64,000 nucleotides of DNA. Origin: Acidobacteriota bacterium. GTDB lineage: Bacteria; Acidobacteriota; Terriglobia; Terriglobales; Acidobacteriaceae. The position numbers were made by a program, and so were the translations under genes. This document shows positions 33,743 through 44,011 of this stretch, piece by piece. Below the pieces are notes generated by a model that was not told the DNA's origin, did no database searches, and saw nothing but the letters and a program-made list of their open reading frames with translations. Position 1 is the stretch's first letter, and each line of letters begins with the position of its first letter. The stretch is from the NCBI GenBank assembly GCA_023410055.1, contig JAEYQK010000122.1:7453-71452 (forward strand). Reading direction: 5' to 3'.

Positions 33743-35631
33743 TGCACACCTCGCTTCTTCTCGCGCTGATACGTCAACTCCACGGCTGGAGCCTGGTTCT
33801 CACTTGTTAGTTCGGAAATCAGGAAGATAGAAGGGCCAAACGCCGGAAACTGCACGTTGATCGGAATGATGCCCGCCGCCTTCTTGCCTTGGTACTTCGA
33901 CTTAAGCGAATCCAGCAGGCTCTGCGTCTCGAGTTTCTTGACGTCGCGGCCATTGGTTGCCGTTTCAGCTGCAGCAACCGCTCCCTCCACATTGAACGCC
34001 GCTGACGTCGGCGGTTCGTACGTCTGTGTTCGGAATGTCCCCGGATCGCTCGTCACCCTATATAGAGGTGGGTGATACAGCAGCATGCCCGTTCGCGATA
34101 TCGGCAGATCGAGTGCAGGAAGCGTGATCTTGTTCTTGCCCTTCTCGTCCCAAATCGCGCTGCGCGCTATGTAGACGACCTCCACCGCGAAAGCCGGCGC
34201 TTCTTCTCCGCCTTTTGATTTCTCCAGCGGCAGAAGAATGCCTCCATCCGGCGATTGTCCCGGGCGAATCGGCTTTCCCGCCAGCGATGCGCTCCACACC
34301 GTGCTCGCCTGCGGCAGCATGATCTTCAGGAAGTTCCGCTGATTATTGCGCACGGCATAACGCGCCCGCACCAGGTTCTTCCCATCGTTGCTCATCAGTA
34401 CCTGGTACCGCGCTTCTTCGACGTTCGCCATTAGCACGGCCTGTTGCGCGTAACGTGCGACATCCACGCGCAGCGCCCGGTTGCCATTGCCGTTTCGCGA
34501 ACGGAATGCGATCAGCGACGGAGACTGTCGCACGGCGATACTTTCTCCGAGATCGCTCGCGGCGGCCTCTTCCATTCCTGTCGCTTTGCTGTCGCGAATC
34601 TCGCCCGCACCCAGCACTTCTACCGCTACACCGCCTGTCTCGCGCTCTGCATTCAGCAACTTCAGAATCGGAATATCGATCTGCCCCTCGCGCGCAAGCC
34701 GTGCATCGCCGCTGATCACGAACCTTGCCGACTTCTCCACCGGCTCTAGGAACGTGACCGTGAGTGTGTCCCCCTTTATCTCCCAGTCGGCGACATTCGT
34801 ACCCTGCACCTGGTTGATCGCCACCTTGTCGGGCAGTTGCAGCGTCGCCTGCTGCGCCGCTCCTTGCTGGATATCGACATTCACCTCAGCATAGATCGAA
34901 CTCGAATCCTCGCCCAGGCTGACCAGCTGCGACATCGCTCCGCGCATTCGCAACGGCTGTTCGCTGCGATGATCATCTAGTCTTCTCCGCCATCCGAACC
35001 CCAGCGGAGTGTTGCCCCGGCCGAACGCCACCCATTTTGCTTCTGGGGTGCCATCGCTCTTCTCAGTTAGCAATCCGCCACTGACTGTCACATCGAGACC
35101 TTGCCGTGGAATGTGCAGTGTCGCCTTGGTCACACCCGAATTCGTCGACGGCAGCGACAGGCTGGAATCTCCAGCATTCGAGGACACGGGAAAAACAACA
35201 TCCAGGATGAGCACTGAACGCCCGACATGCGGCAGCAGCGCATAGAGAACATTCCTGTCGGTTTTGCCGATCCCGCCGACTAGCGAAACCAGCTTGCCGT
35301 TCAGCCGTGCCTCGCGAATCAGCATGCCCGACGGCACAGGCACACGCGCCCATCCATCCTTAAGGACGTCGATCGTCAAACTAGCCCGGCCCGAACTGAT
35401 ATCGCCCACGACGCGCAGATCGTAATCCACCCGCGTCAGTGTGGCCTCAACCGGCGGTGACGGCGCCTCAGGCTCAGTCGGATAAGCCTTCTCGTGCAGC
35501 CTGTCGTATTCGTCGATGGGCAACACCACCCATCCCGACGAACTCTTTGCGGTCACTTGGGCCCCCGCCACCGCAGGCAGTACAAGCACCGCCATTATCA
35601 GAAGACACGTCACTACCCGCGCATTTTGCAT
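33739..35631 (-). CDS. Exported protein of unknown function (paralogue 2)
   Basis: 630 residues; signal peptide with AVLVLPAVAGAQV. Collinear with the downstream gene: N-terminal WVVLPIDEYDRLHEK, then a stretch with VPVPSGMLIREARLNGKLV (matched by VPLASGMTVLDVRQDGKPV). A late ARYAVRNNQRNFLKIMLPQA aligns with KLTVRNQAQPFLKVDLPAG, and ITLPALDLPISRTGMLLYHP with LTLPKLDIPIGLMQWEVFLP. The tail KKAAGIIPINVQFPAFGPSIF completes the match. It lacks the carboxypeptidase-regulatory domain of its partner. No enzyme motif is recognised. The mostly beta-strand composition suggests a scaffold or envelope role. It is first in a two-gene operon ending at the terminator near 31.5 kb. Confidence 0.8.
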   Translation of the reverse strand: MQNARVVTCLLIMAVLVLPAVAGAQVTAKSSSGWVVLPIDEYDRLHEKAYPTEPEAPSPPVEATLTRVDYDLRVVGDISSGRASLTIDVLKDGWARVPVPSGMLIREARLNGKLVSLVGGIGKTDRNVLYALLPHVGRSVLILDVVFPVSSNAGDSSLSLPSTNSGVTKATLHIPRQGLDVTVSGGLLTEKSDGTPEAKWVAFGRGNTPLGFGWRRRLDDHRSEQPLRMRGAMSQLVSLGEDSSSIYAEVNVDIQQGAAQQATLQLPDKVAINQVQGTNVADWEIKGDTLTVTFLEPVEKSARFVISGDARLAREGQIDIPILKLLNAERETGGVAVEVLGAGEIRDSKATGMEEAAASDLGESIAVRQSPSLIAFRSRNGNGNRALRVDVARYAQQAVLMANVEEARYQVLMSNDGKNLVRARYAVRNNQRNFLKIMLPQASTVWSASLAGKPIRPGQSPDGGILLPLEKSKGGEEAPAFAVEVVYIARSAIWDEKGKNKITLPALDLPISRTGMLLYHPPLYRVTSDPGTFRTQTYEPPTSAAFNVEGAVAAAETATNGRDVKKLETQSLLDSLKSKYQGKKAAGIIPINVQFPAFGPSIFLISELTSENQAPAVELTYQREKKRGVQ

Positions 35632-35916
35632 AGATACAAACCCTCACATGGATTCCAACCAAGGAGATTGCTATCGCTCAAGGTGAGAACGCGGACATCG
35701 GGAGAACTTGCAAACGATTTTTGCTGGCGTGATAAACGAAAGGACACCGTCACTCGCCTAGGGTGCGGAAGTACGCCACTCCATCCCGCCCCAACCCTGA
35801 GTGTTAGAATGGTTGTACCGACACTCCCGTTTGGACAGCCCCCAGCTCGCCTGCTGTACTAGCGGACAACTTGCCGGAGAGAGGAAGCGCTGTGATGGCG
35901 CACCCGGTACCGGCAC

Positions 35917-37503
<1,587 letters not shown>

Positions 37504-37573
37504 ACTGTGACGCTTTATGCGTTACTCGACATTAAATCAAGCTGGCCCTAGCAGGGCTCTTTGTGAGGTAAGT

Positions 37574-37771
37574 GTGGCAGAAATCAGGTTGCAGGAAGGC
37601 GAGTCGTTGGAGAACGCCCTTCGCCGGTTCAAACGCAAGGTCCAACAGGAAGACATCATCCGGGAAGTGAAGCGCCACTCCTACTATCTAAAACCCGGCG
37701 AGAGGGCGCGTGTTAAGCAGGCGCTTGCCCGCAAGCGTGCTCGCAAAAAGATCAGAAAAGAACAGAGCTAG
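37574..37771 (+). CDS. rpsU: 30S ribosomal protein S21
   Basis: 65 residues from a GTG preceded by GAGG at five bases. The sequence (VAEIRLQEGESLENALRRFK, then a Lys/Arg-rich tail) matches bacterial S21, which binds the 30S subunit near the anti-Shine-Dalgarno region and helps initiation. An upstream ATG would add 19 unrelated residues and is rejected. It lies alone between a radical SAM gene and a gene-free stretch. 37772-37980, beyond the stop, holds nothing recognisable. Confidence 0.92.
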   Translation: MAEIRLQEGESLENALRRFKRKVQQEDIIREVKRHSYYLKPGERARVKQALARKRARKKIRKEQS

Positions 37772-37980
37772 AAAGAAGGACAGGGGCGTCTGGTTGACTG
37801 CGCCCCCGTTCTGCTTGCTGCTTCTAGCGCCTGGTACTTGTAGATCACGTCGAACTGCATGCGTTTGAAGTAGGGCTCAACCCGACCGGGACCGCCCGTG
37901 AATTCAATTGCAAGGCAGGGCTCTGTAACGAACTGTTGAGCGTGCGACGATGCCATAAGGCTGCAACCGCGCTCATCGTC

Positions 37981-38100
37981 TTATCGAATGGTCTTGATCG
38001 CCGCCATCACATTCGCTGCCACAATGCCCTGCAGCGGTGCATAGCTGAGCTGCGTCAACTGTGACTGCCCCGGATCGACCATCCAGTTCAGGAAATCTAC
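37981..38100 (-). pseudogene. Remnant of the C-terminus of a PstS-type phosphate-binding protein
   Basis: About 39 codons reading VDFLNWMVDPGQSQLTQLSY then APLQGIVAANVMAAIKTIR and a TAA stop, the typical end of the phosphate ABC-transporter periplasmic protein PstS. In the same frame a stop codon lies just upstream, and the rest of the gene is missing, replaced by a palindromic repeat and galT. It is a decayed fragment without a start. Confidence 0.65.
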
Positions 38101-38134
38101 ATGTCAAAGCTATCGACCAGATATTCGGTTCGTG

Positions 38135-38161
38135 CCTCACGTTCGAGAAGCTAACGTGGGG
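38135..38161. repeat. Palindromic repeat copy C, containing the galT stop codon
   Basis: Arms CCTCACGTT / AACGTGGGG (one G-T pair) with a 9-base loop. The TAG of galT (38151-38153) lies within the element, so the repeat supplies the last codons and the stop. Confidence 0.8.
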
Positions 38162-39212
38162 ACTTCTCATTCGTCAGGTAATGGTCTTCGCTCATCGAAC
38201 GCAGACGTTCCGCCGCTGCTTCGGCTGTAATATCGCGCTGCGGTGTCGCCAGCAATTCGTATCCCACCATGAACTTGCGAATCGTCGCGGAACGCAACAG
38301 CGGCGGCAAAAAGTGCGCATGGAAATGCCACTCCGGATGCGATTTGCCGTCGGTCGGACTCTGATGGAAGCCCAGCGAATAAGGAAACGATACTTCAAAC
38401 AGATTGTCGTATCGGGTCGTAATCCGCTTCAGGACATCTGCGAGTGAGTTGCGCTCAGTGTCTGTGAATTCCGCGAAGCTACCGATATGGCGCTTGCTGA
38501 GCAGCAGTGTCTCGAAAGGCCATGTAGCCCAGAATGGCACGACCACCATGAAATCAGCGTTCTCGCACACGACACGTTCAGCGAGTCGTTTCTCGAGATC
38601 AAGGTAATCACACAATAGACAGCGCTGTTGTTCTTTACGATATTTCGCAAGCGAATGCTGTTCCTTCGCCGGCTCGTTCGGAATCGTCTGGTTCGCCCAG
38701 ATCTGGCAATGCGGATGCGGATTGCTGCACCCCATCATCGCGCCCCGGTTCTCGAAGATCTGCACGTGATTGATCTCAGGGCGGGCGCCAAGTTCCTTGT
38801 ACTGCTCGGCCCACAAATCGATAACCGTTCGAATTGCCGGTACATCCATGCGCGCCAGCGTGAGATCGTGCCGGGGCGAGAAACACACGACCCGGCAGAT
38901 TCCTGCCTCTGACTCCGCGACCAGTATTCCGCCCTCGTCCACCTTGATCTCGGGCACATCCGGCTTCATGGCTGCGAAATCATTGTCGAAAACGAAAGTC
39001 GTCTTGTAGTCAGGATTCTTGTGCCCACCGGCCCTGTTGTTTCCCGGACACAGATAACAACTCGGATCATACGTCGGCGACGCCTCGCGATCGCGAGACT
39101 CCGTCTGCCCCTGCCACGGCCTTTGGGTACGTTGCGGAGAAACAAGTATCCACTCGCGCGTAAGCGGATTGAAGCGCCGGTGTGGAATTTCCTTCAGCCT
39201 CTCTAGAGCCAC
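38151..39212 (-). CDS. galT: Galactose-1-phosphate uridylyltransferase
   Basis: 353 residues, last gene of galK-galE-galT. It transfers UMP from UDP-glucose to galactose 1-phosphate in the Leloir pathway. The active-site histidines are in GCSNPHPHCQIWAN (most relatives have HPHGQ). A structural-metal pair is in CYLCPGN, and VPFWATWPFETLLLSKRH is strongly conserved. The gene starts 3 bases after galE. Its stop codon is provided by an inserted palindromic repeat, so the final residues KSPR are not family-derived. Confidence 0.95.
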   Translation of the reverse strand: MALERLKEIPHRRFNPLTREWILVSPQRTQRPWQGQTESRDREASPTYDPSCYLCPGNNRAGGHKNPDYKTTFVFDNDFAAMKPDVPEIKVDEGGILVAESEAGICRVVCFSPRHDLTLARMDVPAIRTVIDLWAEQYKELGARPEINHVQIFENRGAMMGCSNPHPHCQIWANQTIPNEPAKEQHSLAKYRKEQQRCLLCDYLDLEKRLAERVVCENADFMVVVPFWATWPFETLLLSKRHIGSFAEFTDTERNSLADVLKRITTRYDNLFEVSFPYSLGFHQSPTDGKSHPEWHFHAHFLPPLLRSATIRKFMVGYELLATPQRDITAEAAAERLRSMSEDHYLTNEKSPR

Positions 39213-39215
39213 TTG

Positions 39216-40205
39216 CTATTCCTTATATCCCTCGGGATGCTTCTGCGCCCACTCCCACGCGGAACTCACGATGGTCTCAAGATCAGTGAACTGGGGAGTC
39301 CATCCCAGATCGCGCTTAATCGCGTCAGAACTCGCGACCAGCACCGCCGGATCACCCGCTCGCCGTGGTGTCTCGACCGCAGGTATTGGATGTCCCGTCA
39401 CCTTGCGAGCAACTTCGATCACCTCGCGGACGCTGAATCCTCGACCGTTCCCAAGGTTATAAATCAGCTTCTTCGGCTCGGCATTGTCCTGCAACGCCTG
39501 CAGCGCGAGCACGTGCGCACTGGCAAGATCGGACACGTGGATGTAATCGCGAATACAAGTCCCGTCCGGCGTGTCGTAGTCGGTGCCGTAGATGCAGATG
39601 TTCTCGCGCGTTCCGCCCGCCACTTGAAGAATGATGGGAATCAGGTGTGACTCCGGACTATGGGCCTCGCCCAGCGTTCCCGCTGCCCCGGCCGCATTGA
39701 AATACCGCAAGCTCGCATACGAGAATCCGTGAATGCGATGAAACCAGTCGAGCATTCGCTCGACCAGCAGCTTCGACTCGCCATACGCGTTCGTCGGCTG
39801 AAGGCGGTCGTTTTCGCAGATCGGTGTCCGCTCAGGATCGCCATACAGAGCCGCAGTCGAGGAGAACACGAAGCGCTTCACCCCATTCGCCAGCGCCGTT
39901 TCCAGAAGCACCAGCGCGTTTGACGTGTTGTTGCGGAAATACTTCTCCGGCAACTGCATCGACTCGCCAGCTTCGATGAAAGCGGCGAAGTGCATAACAG
40001 CATCAAAGCCGTTCTTCTGGAACACTTCGTTCAGCCGGTCGCGATCACCAATATCGCCGACGATGAGCGAAGCTTTCTGGTGAACCGCCTTCCTGTGTCC
40101 CTTGCCGAGATTGTCGTAAACAATGGCGTCATGCCCTGCAGCGATAAGCTGAGCAGTCACAACGCTGCCGATGAAGCCCGCCCCACCGGTTACTAGTACT
40201 TTCAA
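39216..40205 (-). CDS. galE: UDP-glucose 4-epimerase
   Basis: 329 residues from a TTG at 40203-40205, chosen because it gives the family N-terminus KVLVTGGAGFIGS and has GAGGAG upstream within galK; a longer frame adds 16 unrelated residues. It is a short-chain dehydrogenase-fold enzyme with an NAD site (GGAGFIGS), catalytic Ser in FSSTAALYG and YxxxK in AYGESK. It interconverts UDP-galactose and UDP-glucose. It begins 5 bases after the galK stop and ends 3 bases before galT, so expression is coupled. Confidence 0.94.
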   Translation of the reverse strand: MKVLVTGGAGFIGSVVTAQLIAAGHDAIVYDNLGKGHRKAVHQKASLIVGDIGDRDRLNEVFQKNGFDAVMHFAAFIEAGESMQLPEKYFRNNTSNALVLLETALANGVKRFVFSSTAALYGDPERTPICENDRLQPTNAYGESKLLVERMLDWFHRIHGFSYASLRYFNAAGAAGTLGEAHSPESHLIPIILQVAGGTRENICIYGTDYDTPDGTCIRDYIHVSDLASAHVLALQALQDNAEPKKLIYNLGNGRGFSVREVIEVARKVTGHPIPAVETPRRAGDPAVLVASSDAIKRDLGWTPQFTDLETIVSSAWEWAQKHPEGYKE

Positions 40206-40210
40206 CTTTC

Positions 40211-41401
40211 TTACTCCTCTGGGACAGGTCCGGCGCCTTGAGAAGCCTGACAAATATAGATTTCGGGGACGATGCCGGTGGCCTGCTCGTACTCGCGCGC
40301 AATCACGTCACGGAAGTGCCCGACGCGATCGCCGCTGACAAGATTAACAGTACAGCCACCGAAGCCGCCGCCTGTCATGCGAGAACCATACACGCCACCG
40401 ATTCCCGATGCAATGTCCACCATCACATCCAGTTCCTTGCAACTGACCTCGTAATCGTCCCGCAAGCTGGCATGAGACTCGGCCATCAGCACCCCGAACT
40501 TCACCAAGTCACCGCTCTTCAAAGCATCGGCCGCCAACTGCACACGATCATTCTCGCCAATCACGTGACGGCAGCGACGATATGTCACTTCCGGCAAACC
40601 TTCCCTGTGTAACTCCAGATCCGCAAGCGTGACATCCCGAAGCGCCTTGATACCCGGCAGGAACCGTTTTAGGTGCCGTACTCCTGCCTCACAGTCCTGC
40701 CTTCGCAGGTTGTACTCGCCGCCCGCAAGATTGTGGCTTACCTTTGTGTTGCAGATAACGATCTGCGCCCTGCTGCCAAGGTCCAGCAACTCATAACTCA
40801 AGGTACGGCAGTCGAGCATCAGTGCTTGGTTCGCCTGCCCGAAGCTCGAGATGAACTGGTCCATGATGCCGCACATTGTTCCGGCCCACTGGTGTTCCGC
40901 TTGCTGGCACGAAAGTGCTACGGTCAGCCGATCGAGCTCAATGCCCGAATTGGCCAACAATGCGAGCGCTACAGCCACCTCGATCGACGCTGACGAACTC
41001 AGTCCCGCACCGATCGGCACCTCGCCATTGATAACCAGATCGGCCCCGTGCAGACGGTGTCCACGGGATTCAAGCGCCCCGGCAACACCACGCACGTAAT
41101 CGCTCCACGAACCAGTCTTTCCCGCGGGATTGGCGTCTAGCTTGAACTCAACCGCCTCTCCATAATTCTCCGAGAAGACGCGCACTTTGCGGTCACTGCG
41201 GGGCCCGACTGCAACATAGGTATAGAAGCCGATTGCTGCCGGCATGACGAAACCGTCGTTGTAGTCTGTGTGTTCGCCAATAAGATTGACACGTCCAGGC
41301 GCTCGAAAAACGCCGGTGCAATCGCCGAAGAGAGACTTGAACCTTGAGCGAACTCCGGCTGTGCTGGCCGACACTGCTGCATTTGTTTGAAGATGCATCA
41401 T
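40211..41401 (-). CDS. galK: Galactokinase
   Basis: 396 residues of the GHMP kinase family, phosphorylating galactose at C1 with ATP. The three signature regions are present: GRVNLIGEHTDYNDGFVMP near the N-terminus, the phosphate-binding PIGAGLSSSASIEVA in the middle and GSRMTGGGFGGCTVNLV near the end. It is the first gene of the operon and is divergent from a LacI-type regulator, with an operator-like palindrome in the 150-base gap. The ATG at 41399-41401 is immediately followed by a second ATG. Confidence 0.95.
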   Translation of the reverse strand: MMHLQTNAAVSASTAGVRSRFKSLFGDCTGVFRAPGRVNLIGEHTDYNDGFVMPAAIGFYTYVAVGPRSDRKVRVFSENYGEAVEFKLDANPAGKTGSWSDYVRGVAGALESRGHRLHGADLVINGEVPIGAGLSSSASIEVAVALALLANSGIELDRLTVALSCQQAEHQWAGTMCGIMDQFISSFGQANQALMLDCRTLSYELLDLGSRAQIVICNTKVSHNLAGGEYNLRRQDCEAGVRHLKRFLPGIKALRDVTLADLELHREGLPEVTYRRCRHVIGENDRVQLAADALKSGDLVKFGVLMAESHASLRDDYEVSCKELDVMVDIASGIGGVYGSRMTGGGFGGCTVNLVSGDRVGHFRDVIAREYEQATGIVPEIYICQASQGAGPVPEE

Positions 41402-41453
41402 GGCACTAGCTCCCCTGACTTAAGTCGACTTTAGTGCGTACTCCGGCCCGCCC

Positions 41454-41471
41454 AGTGTAATCGTTTACATT
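41454..41471. promoter_or_regulatory. LacI-type operator between galK and its regulator
   Basis: AGTGTAATCGTTTACATT contains TGTAA-TCGT-TTACA, one change from the LacI/GalR consensus palindrome TGTAAACGTTTACA. It lies 53 bases upstream of the galK start and 80 upstream of the lacI-type gene, so it could control both. Confidence 0.75.
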
Positions 41472-41551
41472 GGGGACGTAAATATCTATCTCTAGTGCCT
41501 CTCAAAATAGTGGTTCCCTATCCCCACCCATTGGCCTAAAGTTTTAGCTCT

Positions 41552-42565
41552 ATGAACATCAAGGAAGTGGCTGCGCGGGCGAAAGTCTCTACTGCAACCA
41601 TATCCCGTACCATGAATCAGAGCGAGCTCGTCAGCCCCGAAACAGCCGAGAGGGTCTGGCGGGCCATTCGCGAACTGGGGTACTACCCTAATACTCAGGC
41701 CCGTGCCCTTGTCTCCGGAAAAAGCCGCATCTTCGGACTCATCATCTCCGACATCTCCAATCCCTTCTTCCCTGAGCTGGTTAAGGCCTTTGAAGACACG
41801 GCCATCCTCCACGCCTATGAGGTCATTGTCGCTAACACCGACTACAAGTCCGAACGGATGGGCGTCTGCGTACGCCGCATGATCGAGCGCAAAGTCGATG
41901 GTGTTGCCATCATGACCTCGGAAATCGACCGCCCTTTACTCGACGAACTCTCGAAGCGCGCACTGCCCATCGTCTTTCTGGATATGGGCAAGGTTAAGCC
42001 GCTCATCAGCAACATCAGCGTGGACTATGCTCGCGGCATCCGCGAATCCGTACAGCATCTGGTCGCGCTCGGGCACAAGAGATTCGGCTTTATCGCCGGA
42101 CCGAGCGACCTCAAATCAGCGCGCACTCGTCGTAACGCCTTCCTGGAATGCCTGCGCGAGTGTGGCATCGGGGGAAAGCACCAGATCGTCGTCGAAGCCA
42201 ATCACCGCGTCGACGGCGGACAAGCTGCCATGCGCGAGATGCTCGCCCGCCCGACTCCTCCGACGGCTGTATTGACCTCGAATGATCTTTCCGCCATCGG
42301 CGCGCTTCACGCAATTCAGGCCGCAGGTCTGCGTGTGCCGCAGGACGTTTCCGTCATCGGCTTCGACGACATTGAACTGAGCCAATACACGCAACCGCCT
42401 TTGACCACGGTTCGCCTCTCGCGTGATGAACTTGGCCGTCAGGCATTCCACGCACTCTATCAGGCCGCCGAAGGGACAACGACAGCCGGGCAAGAAATCA
42501 AAGTCGCGACTAGCCTCGTGATTCGCAGCTCGACCGCTCGTCTGGCGAACAAAGCAGCAGTCTAG
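41552..42565 (+). CDS. LacI/GalR-family regulator, probable regulator of the gal operon
   Basis: 337 residues. The N-terminal LacI helix-turn-helix (NIKEVAARAKVSTATISRTM) and hinge helix (NTQARALVSGKSRIFGLII) are followed by the periplasmic-binding-protein-like effector domain with IGFDDIELSQYTQPPLTTV. The effector is not predictable from sequence, but galactose or a derivative is suggested by the divergent galKET operon and the shared operator. A hairpin terminator follows the stop. Confidence 0.92.
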   Translation: MNIKEVAARAKVSTATISRTMNQSELVSPETAERVWRAIRELGYYPNTQARALVSGKSRIFGLIISDISNPFFPELVKAFEDTAILHAYEVIVANTDYKSERMGVCVRRMIERKVDGVAIMTSEIDRPLLDELSKRALPIVFLDMGKVKPLISNISVDYARGIRESVQHLVALGHKRFGFIAGPSDLKSARTRRNAFLECLRECGIGGKHQIVVEANHRVDGGQAAMREMLARPTPPTAVLTSNDLSAIGALHAIQAAGLRVPQDVSVIGFDDIELSQYTQPPLTTVRLSRDELGRQAFHALYQAAEGTTTAGQEIKVATSLVIRSSTARLANKAAV

Positions 42566-42581
42566 GCACTCCTTTGTGTGG

Positions 42582-42613
42582 CCCACTCAAGCCGGTGTTG
42601 CTTGAGTGGGTTT
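42582..42613 (+). terminator. Terminator of the LacI-type gene
   Basis: Perfect 10-bp stem CCCACTCAAG / CTTGAGTGGG, 9-base loop, then TTTAG, 16 bases after the stop codon. Confidence 0.7.
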
Positions 42614-42641
42614 AGCCAGAGCAGCTATATTGATTGTCGTG

Positions 42642-43313
42642 ATGAAATCGATCGCGTACTTCCAGCCCGAGCTTTTCGACTTCCTCCGTCAACTCAAGCG
42701 CCGCAACAACCGGGAGTGGTTCGCGAAGAATAAGTCGCGTTACGACCAATATGGGCGCGACGCGGCACTGGCGTTCATCGCCGCTTTTGGAACTGAACTG
42801 CCCAAGCTCAGCGCGCATTTCGTCGCCGACCCTCGCCCCTCTCGCGGATCGCTCTTCCGCATCTACCGTGACACGCGTTTCGCGAACGACAAGCGCCCAT
42901 ACAAAACGCACATCGGCATTCGCTTTTCACACAACACCGGCAAAGACGCGCACGCCCCGGTCTTCTACCTACACCTCGAGCCCGATGGCTGCTTCGCTGC
43001 CGCCGGAATCTGGCATCCGGAAAATCCGGTGCTGACCAAAGTGCGTCAGGCCATCGTCCGCGATCCGGAAACCTGGCGCAAGATCCGCCGCAAAATCGAA
43101 CTGGAAGGCGACCATCTCCAGCGCCCGCCGCGCGGCTACGACTGCAATCACGAGTTCATCGAGGACATCAAGATGAAGGACTACGTATCCTCCGTCGCCT
43201 TCACCGAAGAACAGATCTGCAGTCCGAAATTCATGCGCGAGTTCTTCGCCGCGTGCAAATCGATGGCGCCGCTCGTTGAATTCACGACCAAGGCGCTCGG
43301 ACTGAAATACTAA
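42642..43313 (+). CDS. DUF2461 family protein (TIGR02453-like)
   Basis: 223 residues, about the family length. The family is conserved, widespread and functionally uncharacterised. Recognisable pieces are FLRQLKRRNNREWFAKNKSRY near the N-terminus, GSLFRIYRDTRFANDKRPYK and THIGIRF. The start used is the ATG giving MKSIAYFQPELFDFL; the open frame extends 12 codons further up without a better signal. It probably has its own promoter after the terminator of the LacI-type gene. Confidence 0.85.
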   Translation: MKSIAYFQPELFDFLRQLKRRNNREWFAKNKSRYDQYGRDAALAFIAAFGTELPKLSAHFVADPRPSRGSLFRIYRDTRFANDKRPYKTHIGIRFSHNTGKDAHAPVFYLHLEPDGCFAAAGIWHPENPVLTKVRQAIVRDPETWRKIRRKIELEGDHLQRPPRGYDCNHEFIEDIKMKDYVSSVAFTEEQICSPKFMREFFAACKSMAPLVEFTTKALGLKY

Positions 43314-43321
43314 GTCAGGTC

Positions 43322-43390
43322 TTGGGTCTTAGGTTTTAGGTTTTGGATCTTGGATTTTGGGTTTTGGGTTACCCAAAACCTAAGACCCAA
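43322..43390. repeat. Long inverted repeat with TTTTGGGT-like internal repeats
   Basis: Arms TTGGGTCTTAGGTTTT (43322-43337) and AAAACCTAAGACCCAA (43375-43390) are perfectly complementary. Between them run degenerate GGTTTTGG/GGATTTTGGG units. The gap before exbD (43391-43528) holds nothing else but the promoter and a GAGGAGG ribosome-binding site. No T-tract follows, so it does not look like an ordinary terminator. Confidence 0.75.
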
Positions 43391-43528
43391 CAACCCAATA
43401 CCGCTCGTCAATCACCCGATCACGAAATCACCCCATCCGATGCATGCCCATTTCTCTGGCACAAAACTTGGAATGCCGGTGTCTATCAAGCCATGAGCAG
43501 TTAAACCGGGCGGTACGAGGAGGCTGTT

Positions 43529-43957
43529 ATGGCGATGACAATGGGCAATAACGGTGGCCCCGCGGCGGAGATGAATGTCACTCCGATGATTGATGTCCTA
43601 CTCGTGCTGATCATCATCTTCATGGTGATCACGCCGATGCTGCCCAACGGCCTGGAAGCCAAGGTGCCACAGTCGGACAAGAATCCGCCTGCTGAGACAA
43701 CTCAACCACCTCGCGCCGTCGTCGTGCAAGTGATCGACAACGGGGCGACTGCCACGCTGAAGATCAACAACGAAGACGTCGCCTGGGAAAACCTCGAAGG
43801 ACGCCTCGTCGATATCTTCAAGACGCGCGCCGAACGCGTAGTCTTCGTTAGCGCCGCTACGACGCTAAGCTTCGATCAGGTCGCTCGCGTCATCGACAGC
43901 GCCCACGCCGCAGGAATCGCGAACGTCGGCCTGATAACCGAAAAGCTCGGCTCGTAA
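43529..43957 (+). CDS. exbD: ExbD/TolR-family biopolymer transport protein
   Basis: 142 residues. A short cytoplasmic N-terminus is followed by MNVTPMIDVLLVLIIIFMVI, the single membrane helix with the conserved functional Asp. The remainder is a periplasmic domain (about 45-142). With ExbB and TonB such proteins use the proton gradient to energise outer-membrane receptors. There is no exbB, tolQ or tonB beside it, so it is an orphan that must pair with proteins encoded elsewhere. It has a strong GAGGAGG ribosome-binding site. Confidence 0.9.
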   Translation: MAMTMGNNGGPAAEMNVTPMIDVLLVLIIIFMVITPMLPNGLEAKVPQSDKNPPAETTQPPRAVVVQVIDNGATATLKINNEDVAWENLEGRLVDIFKTRAERVVFVSAATTLSFDQVARVIDSAHAAGIANVGLITEKLGS

Positions 43958-43984
43958 CTATGATCGTTGACTCCGCTCGTGTAG

Positions 43985-44005
43985 GGACGGGGCTGTGCCC
44001 CGTCC
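43985..44005. terminator. Hairpin between convergent exbD and the isomerase gene
   Basis: Perfect 8-bp stem GGACGGGG / CCCCGTCC with a 5-base loop, 27 bases after the exbD stop and 6 before the end of the opposing gene. It could serve both directions, although no long T-tract follows. It resembles the dispersed palindromes at 28 kb. Confidence 0.5.
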
Positions 44006-44011
44006 TCCTAG

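Noticed and set aside
37768..37956. A 62-codon reverse open frame after rpsU
   Set aside because: It overlaps the rpsU end, has no ribosome-binding site and matches nothing.
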